A stretch of DNA of 56,877 nucleotides from an uncultured Eubacteriales bacterium (GTDB lineage Bacteria; Bacillota; Clostridia; Lachnospirales; Lachnospiraceae): NCBI GenBank assembly GCA_900316115.1, contig ONBN01000019.1:1-56877 (forward strand). Reading direction: 5' to 3'. Under the pieces are notes generated by a model that saw only the letters and a program-made list of their open reading frames with translations, was not told where the DNA came from and searched no databases. This document shows positions 50,672 through 56,877 of this stretch, one piece after another. Within the stretch, counting starts at the first letter, position 1; each line of letters starts with the position of its first letter. Both the position numbers and the translations under genes were made by a program.

Positions 50672-53600
50672 ATGAAACGAAAAAGGTTTGAAAGACTTCT
50701 TGGGATTACACTTAGTCTGCTTCTTACAGTTAGTTCAGCAGTACCGGTTTCTGTACCGGCTGCGGAAAATGTTTATATTGATGAAGCAGCAGACAGCACC
50801 AGTCTGGAAGAAATAGAGGAAGAAGCCGATCATAAGGAAAGTGAAACTGAAGATATCCAGGAGATTCATGATGCCGGGGAAACGGATCCAGATCAGATGG
50901 AAGATCCTATCGATGTAACAGAAGACCCGGAGTTAAATTTCAATGATGAGACTTCAGCAGATGACCAAGAATTGGTGGTCACAGATGGATCAGATCAGGA
51001 AACAGATATTCTGTACAGTGATCTGGAAACTGGAGATATTGCTATTGATAACGCACACTTTCCAGATGCAGTTTTCATTGAATATGTGAAGCGGTTTGAT
51101 CTGGATCAGAATGGAGTGCTTACAGAAGCAGAGCGGGATCAGGTAACAGAAATTGATTGCAGCAGAAGTTCAACAAATTACAATACAGATGATATTATCC
51201 GTGATTTTAAGGGGATACGTTATTTCAGGAATCTTAAGGTATTTAAATGTTCCAGAAATCAAATTACATCTTTGGATGTAAGTGGTCTGGAAAACCTGGA
51301 AATGCTGCATGTCGATGGCATGAAAAGCTTAACAGATTTGAAGATAAATGGCTGTGCAGCGCTAAAAGAAGTTATTGCAAACTACTGTAAGCTGTCCGGC
51401 ATGGATTTAACAGCTGTTCCCAAGCTGGAAACATTGGATGTATATGCTAATGAGACAATCACATGCCTGGATGTAAGCCAAAATTTGAACTTGCAGAAAC
51501 TGGCCTGTACAGGTACAGGAATAACTGTATTAGATGTGAGTCGAAATACTGAACTTCGGAGTCTGGGTTGCTCATATTTGAATTTATCTGAATTGGATGT
51601 CAGCAATAATAAGAAACTTACCTCACTAACTTGTGGATCGGTTCCGCTTACAACTCTTGACGTAAGTCAGAATCCAGATCTGCAGCATCTGGTATGTGAT
51701 AAAACGCAGTTAAAAGAGCTGGATGTGAGTCATAACCCAAAGCTCACATATTTAGAGGTATCTGAGAATGAATTGTCACAGTTGGACATCAGTGGATGCA
51801 AAGATCTGGAAGAATTGTCCTGTTCTGATAACAAGCTGAAAGAATTAAATTTAAATGAAAATATTAAACTTAAAAAAATATATTGCAACTATAATGAATT
51901 AACGGAAATCAATATTAAAAATCCGTCTATACTGCAAGCGCTTACTGTTGAACATAACCAGATTCATGAATTGTGTTTGGAAAATGCCAATGTGCTTGAA
52001 TATGTATATTGTAATAACAATCCGCTGACAAAAATTACGATTACATACAATGACAAAATGCCAGGTCTTGATCTTCCTGAAAGTGTAGAAGAAGTTGATT
52101 TGAGATATTGCAAAGTTTTAAAGGAATTTATTCATGACAATGGAAATTTGAAAACGTTAAACATAGATGGCTGCACGGCATTGAAAAAAGTTTCCTGCAT
52201 GAACAATCAATTAAACAGTGCTGTTATAACTGGGTGTGTTTTACTTCTAACCTTAGATGTGTCTGATAATGAACTGAAAAAACTGGATATATCTGATGAC
52301 AGTCACATAAGTTCATTAGCTTGCCAAAATAACCAACTGGAATTACTGGATGTAAATTACTGGGATTATCCAAATCTGGAGAATCTGGAATGTAATAATA
52401 ACTATCTATCCTGGGTGAATCTTGATGACAGGGAGGTAACATATTCTACCGAAGGAGGATTAAAGCAAAAGGATAGGAAATTTACGTGTTCGGTTAATTC
52501 AGAAGGAGTGTATCAGGTAGACTTATCTGTTTTCAGAAATAACAGAACATTTAATGAAGACTGGATTTCTCTCAGTCGGGGAACTTTGAATCGGAATACA
52601 ATGATACTTACACTGGATCAGGATGATGATCTGTTACAGCCGATTCATTATTCCTATGATACGCACAATAAATGGACGGGAGAACAGAACCTTACATTTG
52701 ATATATATATTAGCAAAGAAAGTACAAATCTATTAGAAAGCACAAGTGGATGTCTGGTGATTGACGGAAGCCAGCTGGATCAGGAAACACCTTTGGTGAT
52801 TCAGCCAGAACCAGTTCATGGCCATGAATACAATGGAAGCCATGCATTAAGATATATTTTGCAGGTGTATACAAAAGCACCAAACGGAGAATATGTGTTA
52901 TCAACGGCACAGTATGATTCGGAAAGTCTTGGAAAGACGTGGGATATTGTACAAAGGGATGAAACTTCCCTTACCCAGGTTGTGGACCCTGGAAATATAG
53001 ATTGGCATGATAATCGTGTTTTGGAGTGCAGACTTGGAAAACAACAGAAGGCCTTGATTTATCCTGTTGTGTGGGACGAATCAAAAAATGGTTATACCTG
53101 GTTTCCTGGATCAAAATATAACGAAAATGATCAGGCCATCATTAGAAAGTATATGGATTCAGCAGTTCAGGATACTTCGCAGTATAGCTTTACTTACAAA
53201 ATCAGCCTTAAAAATGCACATGGAGAAAAGGATGAAAGTTCTTCTTTGATTACAGAGGCTGCCTGTGATACTGCCGATATAAAACTGCAGAATCATGTGA
53301 TCATTTCAAAATCTCGTATTAAATCTGGACAGCCAACCCAGACGGTTACATTGAAAATAAAAACAGTACCTGCGGATCATCCAGAAATCATGAAGATTCA
53401 TTTTAAGGGCCTGGAAACCATAGCTGATGAAAATTGGAAAGATTTTGCCAATGTATTTGGGCTGATAATAAAGGCTGATGGAAATGGTTTAAACGGAGGA
53501 CGTCTGGCTTACGATGATAGACTTTATTTTACAGTAAAGGTTTATGATAAAGATGGCCAGTTCACAGGAACGACGCTGCTGGATGGAGCATCCTCTTTCC

Positions 53601-56600
53601 AGAATGAGCATCAGGTTTATTATTATGGAGCAGAGTATTCAAAGTATCTTCCTGTCACAGAAGAAGTATTTAAAACCCTGAAAGCCGGAGGATATCTTGG
53701 TATTGAATCCCTATATCCGGTATATAGTTTTACGTGTGGCATAGAGCAGATGCAGAAGAATCAATGTTATATCCAGTCCGTAACAGATAATTTACAAGGT
53801 ATTCCTTTAGAAAAAGATCAGGAACTGGGATACATGTGCAAAACGCATTTTTCCAGCGAAACAAAGGATAACAAATGCGGTGATCTGACTGTTGAAATGC
53901 AGAGCTCAGATGTAATGGATGCAATCGGCTACAGGGAAAACGGATTGCCGAATTGTGGCATCCAGTTTATTGTGCAAAAAGAAGACCAGGCAGGCAATAC
54001 ATCAAAAAAAAGTAACATGTATCTGCAGGTCCGCATCAGTCTTCCGGAACAGCGCGTTGCTGGGATGAGTTCGAATCTACGTAATGTAAATTTTGTATTA
54101 CAAACATATCAAAAAGATGAAAGCGGTATATACAGAGTAATTGATGAAAATACGGATGCGCATCAACAGTCCTATTATAAATGTGCAGGCGATGCTGAGT
54201 GGGGCGGAAGTCTTCTTTTGAGATACAAGGTTTTAGGAACACAGATGAAAAATGAAAGTGGAGATCCGGTTGTATTTGCAATCGTTCCATATCTGCGCGG
54301 CACCAACACGGCAATTCAGCAGGATCTGACAGAGATTTCAGCCTGTGAGTTTTCTGCACAGATTTCAGGAACTGTTCTGGGAACGGGTTCTGAAAGTCCC
54401 AGGGGATATGAGGATTACACAGTTAACGGCTTTCAGATGACCACAGCGGAGGATCCGCTAGATGATACTGTCCAGTGGTCTGAGCTTAATGGAACTGGGC
54501 CATATGCGTTTTCCACGCCGGTTCTTACAGTTTCTACAGAAAATGAAAAGTTTCCCCAGGTGCAGACTGTAAAGATTCTTGCAACTTCATGGGGAACGCA
54601 TGCGGCAGATAACAACAATATTGAAGAATTGATTTCAGGAGATATTACAAATGGAGTGATCATCCGCAATCAGGCAAAAGGATACGAAGCAGATACACAA
54701 AGTACTGACGGAATGCCGGACGTGAAGGTAACAATCTATGCCCCTGAAGATGGGCTTAATACAGGAAGTCCATCTGGCTGGGGGCAAGGTGACATGCAGT
54801 TTCCGTTCCAGGCATATTTATATAGCTATAAGGACGAAACTTATCAGAAGATAGACCTGTCGGATTATTATTCCTTTGATGACAGTGATAATCCTATTTC
54901 AGGACCTGCAAAAACTGGTTGGGGAGTAGCGGCCGGTGGTAACAGTTATTTTCATACACATCTTGCAGATAACCAGGCAATTGTGATTGTTCCTCTTACC
55001 AATAAGTATAGCTTCCATTATGAAGTCAGACTTGCAAACCAGAAATTGTATTCCATACAGGAAGTCGGGACAAACCGTGGACTTTTCCGCCAGGTGCAGG
55101 AAAACTTGTATACCAGTGGTACTATTGGTACCTATGGAACAAAGAGCAATGGGATTATCAGTGGACAGGAAGTAGTACTTCAGACAGTTAAGAATTCTGA
55201 AACAGATAGGGTATTTTCTTACCTGTCGGACAGTCTGAGAGAAAATCAGAAGATGGTGCAGTTGCCGGTCACTTTGTTTGATTATGATTTCCCGGGGCTT
55301 ACAAAAACAGATTTCAGCGGACAGAGTGCTGTATATAAATTTTTGTTAGATCCATTAAATAATTATGATTACCGGTTAAATCACATAGGGGATAACAAAA
55401 CACAAAGATATGCAGGAATTGTGGAAAGTACATTGACTGACGGGATTCCAGTATTCCGTTATGGAGTACCGTTCAATATTTTTGACAATAATAGTGCTGC
55501 ATCTGGAGGAGGCACCAAGACAGTGACTCCTGCTGATTTTGAATTTGTATATGATGAAAGTACACATACCTATTCCTACAATAGTCATTTGCATCATGCA
55601 CAGTTGGAAAGTGACGGCGTGATTCATCAATATGATCATGGACTGGGACTTCGGGGATGGAATGGGAAAGCAGCAGGCTTTTTCCCATTTAACAGCTGTC
55701 AGGAGGCAATAGAACAGGATCTGGGATACTGGGGAAATGCCAGAAAAGAGAATTATAATTCCTATCTCCTTCCAGAAGAGGAACTAGACTATCATTTTGG
55801 TATGAAGATGGCACAAAAATTTGTGGTTCCTGAAAATGGTGTGATCACACTGCAGAATGGGGATGGACAAGAAACTAGTTCTGATATGGTCTTTAAAATC
55901 AGTGGGGATGATGATATCTGGATGTTTATTGATGGCCATCTGGTATTGGATATTGGCGGTATTCATGATGCAATCACTGGAGAGATTAATCTGACACAGG
56001 GAACCTATACAGTGAATGGAGCAACCAGATCACTTTCCGATATACTGCCGGAGTTCCGACTGCAGGAATCAGAAGAAGGAAAAGCCGATTTCTTTGGCGG
56101 AGAAACAGGAGCGTGGGCATGGGGAACTGCCCATGAATTTGAACTGTTTTATCTGGAGCGGGGAGGAACCATTTCCAATATGGATGTATCCTTTAATTTG
56201 CCAGTATTCCATGAGTTTACAGTGGGAAAAACAGTAGAAAACAATGACACTAGCCAGGAATTTGATTTTGATCTTCAAGTATATAGTAATAAGGACAGAA
56301 AATATATTGGAAAAGTATATACAGCAGATGGAAAGACAAACTGGACAGAGATCAAGTCACAGGAAGGCCAGTATTCCTTTAAGTTGAAAAATGGAGAAAC
56401 AAGAACCTTTCGTGTTCCGGCTGATTGTAAATACACAGTGACCGAGACGGGGGTACAGGGATTTGTAACCAGCTGGAAATCAGACCATGCAACAGGCACC
56501 AGTCTTGCAACTGACATGTTAAGTGCAGAGGAAAGTGTACAGTTTACCAATACATGGGAGCCAGAGGAAACGCCAACACCAACCCCTGAACTGACCACAA

Positions 56601-56877
56601 CCCCGGTTCCAACAGAAACACCTGCACCGTCTGAAACACCAGAACCATCACAGGCTCCGTCCATCAGTCCGACACCACAGGTAAGCAGTACACCAGTGCC
56701 GTCATCGGCTACACCTGTACCAACGAAGAAAACGTCCAAAACACCAAATCCGTCTGTTACACCATCCACAGCACCGGGAAGTGGTGGAAATAATGGGAAT
56801 GGTGGTGGTTATGGAGGTGGCACCAGCTATAGCGGTGGCAGCAGTCCGAAAACAGGGGATACTGTACCTGTAGGATT
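50672..56877 (+). CDS. Giant LRR / fibro-slime wall-anchored surface protein, 3' end cut by window
   Basis: Open for 2,068 codons to the window end. ATG 50672 has GAAGGAGGAG. Signal peptide about residues 1-31; acidic Glu/Asp-rich stretch to about 120; EF-hand-like loop D143-L-D-Q-N-G-V-L-T-E-A-E154. An LRR array at about 170-590 has a repeating L-D-V-S-x-N-x-x-L-x-x-L-x-C pattern with many cysteines. A long beta-rich middle follows (about 600-1530). A fibro-slime/PA14-like domain at about 1540-1848 has DDDIWMFIDGHLVLDIGGIHDA-type core, then a Cna-B-like domain (about 1850-1965). Last come a Pro/Thr/Ser linker, a Gly-rich segment and the sorting-type motif SPKTGD (2058-2063), so few residues are missing. 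It is probably an adhesin or mucus/glycan-binding protein. An IS element ends 15 nt upstream. Confidence 0.88.
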   Translation, partial: MKRKRFERLLGITLSLLLTVSSAVPVSVPAAENVYIDEAADSTSLEEIEEEADHKESETEDIQEIHDAGETDPDQMEDPIDVTEDPELNFNDETSADDQELVVTDGSDQETDILYSDLETGDIAIDNAHFPDAVFIEYVKRFDLDQNGVLTEAERDQVTEIDCSRSSTNYNTDDIIRDFKGIRYFRNLKVFKCSRNQITSLDVSGLENLEMLHVDGMKSLTDLKINGCAALKEVIANYCKLSGMDLTAVPKLETLDVYANETITCLDVSQNLNLQKLACTGTGITVLDVSRNTELRSLGCSYLNLSELDVSNNKKLTSLTCGSVPLTTLDVSQNPDLQHLVCDKTQLKELDVSHNPKLTYLEVSENELSQLDISGCKDLEELSCSDNKLKELNLNENIKLKKIYCNYNELTEINIKNPSILQALTVEHNQIHELCLENANVLEYVYCNNNPLTKITITYNDKMPGLDLPESVEEVDLRYCKVLKEFIHDNGNLKTLNIDGCTALKKVSCMNNQLNSAVITGCVLLLTLDVSDNELKKLDISDDSHISSLACQNNQLELLDVNYWDYPNLENLECNNNYLSWVNLDDREVTYSTEGGLKQKDRKFTCSVNSEGVYQVDLSVFRNNRTFNEDWISLSRGTLNRNTMILTLDQDDDLLQPIHYSYDTHNKWTGEQNLTFDIYISKESTNLLESTSGCLVIDGSQLDQETPLVIQPEPVHGHEYNGSHALRYILQVYTKAPNGEYVLSTAQYDSESLGKTWDIVQRDETSLTQVVDPGNIDWHDNRVLECRLGKQQKALIYPVVWDESKNGYTWFPGSKYNENDQAIIRKYMDSAVQDTSQYSFTYKISLKNAHGEKDESSSLITEAACDTADIKLQNHVIISKSRIKSGQPTQTVTLKIKTVPADHPEIMKIHFKGLETIADENWKDFANVFGLIIKADGNGLNGGRLAYDDRLYFTVKVYDKDGQFTGTTLLDGASSFQNEHQVYYYGAEYSKYLPVTEEVFKTLKAGGYLGIESLYPVYSFTCGIEQMQKNQCYIQSVTDNLQGIPLEKDQELGYMCKTHFSSETKDNKCGDLTVEMQSSDVMDAIGYRENGLPNCGIQFIVQKEDQAGNTSKKSNMYLQVRISLPEQRVAGMSSNLRNVNFVLQTYQKDESGIYRVIDENTDAHQQSYYKCAGDAEWGGSLLLRYKVLGTQMKNESGDPVVFAIVPYLRGTNTAIQQDLTEISACEFSAQISGTVLGTGSESPRGYEDYTVNGFQMTTAEDPLDDTVQWSELNGTGPYAFSTPVLTVSTENEKFPQVQTVKILATSWGTHAADNNNIEELISGDITNGVIIRNQAKGYEADTQSTDGMPDVKVTIYAPEDGLNTGSPSGWGQGDMQFPFQAYLYSYKDETYQKIDLSDYYSFDDSDNPISGPAKTGWGVAAGGNSYFHTHLADNQAIVIVPLTNKYSFHYEVRLANQKLYSIQEVGTNRGLFRQVQENLYTSGTIGTYGTKSNGIISGQEVVLQTVKNSETDRVFSYLSDSLRENQKMVQLPVTLFDYDFPGLTKTDFSGQSAVYKFLLDPLNNYDYRLNHIGDNKTQRYAGIVESTLTDGIPVFRYGVPFNIFDNNSAASGGGTKTVTPADFEFVYDESTHTYSYNSHLHHAQLESDGVIHQYDHGLGLRGWNGKAAGFFPFNSCQEAIEQDLGYWGNARKENYNSYLLPEEELDYHFGMKMAQKFVVPENGVITLQNGDGQETSSDMVFKISGDDDIWMFIDGHLVLDIGGIHDAITGEINLTQGTYTVNGATRSLSDILPEFRLQESEEGKADFFGGETGAWAWGTAHEFELFYLERGGTISNMDVSFNLPVFHEFTVGKTVENNDTSQEFDFDLQVYSNKDRKYIGKVYTADGKTNWTEIKSQEGQYSFKLKNGETRTFRVPADCKYTVTETGVQGFVTSWKSDHATGTSLATDMLSAEESVQFTNTWEPEETPTPTPELTTTPVPTETPAPSETPEPSQAPSISPTPQVSSTPVPSSATPVPTKKTSKTPNPSVTPSTAPGSGGNNGNGGGYGGGTSYSGGSSPKTGDTVPVG

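Noticed and set aside
56550-56770. Pro/Thr repeat region read as a minus-strand Val/Gly-rich protein (56275-56769)
   Set aside because: It is the reverse of the low-complexity linker of the surface protein, which is in a continuous 2,068-codon frame.

Overview
The window looks like chromosome from an anaerobic, low-to-mid GC Gram-positive of the Lachnospiraceae, probably Blautia-like. This is inferred from gene content and protein style: PolC-type DNA polymerase III, the yifB-dprA-topA-codY cluster, class III fructose-1,6-bisphosphatase, hybrid cluster protein, strong AGGAGG ribosome binding sites, tRNA genes without encoded CCA, and an LRR/fibro-slime surface protein with an SPKTGD-type wall anchor. 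No database search was possible.

Layout. 1-5.7 kb (minus strand): a P-type cation ATPase, cut by the window start, behind a manganese (yybP-ykoY-type) riboswitch and terminator; an alpha/beta hydrolase; and hcp with a promoter palindrome at activator position. 5.8-6.2 kb: tRNA-Trp and tRNA-Ser (minus) separated by a degenerate 21-22 nt tandem repeat. 6.4-10 kb: serine O-acetyltransferase, a structured palindromic intergenic element, an M3 oligopeptidase and a membrane protein. 10-17.8 kb: a five-gene oligopeptide ABC importer operon whose binding protein and OppC-type permease are both enlarged by extra domains, plus a small membrane protein. 17.9-21.5 kb: two tRNA-Gly genes, a DUF378 protein, a YgjP-like metallopeptidase, a DUF5067-type membrane-anchored protein and a lipase-like hydrolase. 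21.6-27.4 kb: a tiny lipoprotein, then 4-alpha-glucanotransferase coupled to a heterodimeric ABC exporter with one degenerate ATP site. 27.5-30.7 kb: a VanZ-like protein (possibly leaderless mRNA), thyA-folA, and a branched-chain aminotransferase.

30.9-42.6 kb: xpaC-telA, ispG-polC (1-nt overlap), fbp, and a PurF-like protein that has lost the N-terminal catalytic cysteine. 42.6-48.6 kb: a small XRE regulator, then yifB, dprA, topA and codY. 48.8-50.66 kb: an IS200/IS605-type element with tnpA, tnpB and a structured right end that probably encodes an omega (guide) RNA. 50.67 kb to the end: one open frame of more than 2,068 codons for a secreted, wall-anchored LRR/fibro-slime protein.

How parts work together. 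The importer and M3 peptidase would feed peptide nitrogen, and CodY is the expected global regulator of such genes. MalQ with the exporter pair forms one transcription unit. thyA-folA form a thymidylate/folate unit. ispG-polC-fbp are packed head to tail.

Most interesting points: (1) the four-repeat extracellular insertion in the OppC-like permease, paired with an enlarged, non-lipidated binding protein; (2) the glutaminase-dead PurF paralogue; (3) the IS605-type element sitting immediately upstream of the Shine-Dalgarno of the giant surface protein, so that the predicted TnpB guide is the gene's own translation start region, with a LexA-like box over the transposase promoter; (4) the likely leaderless VanZ transcript; (5) the palindrome at about -41.5 of the hcp promoter.
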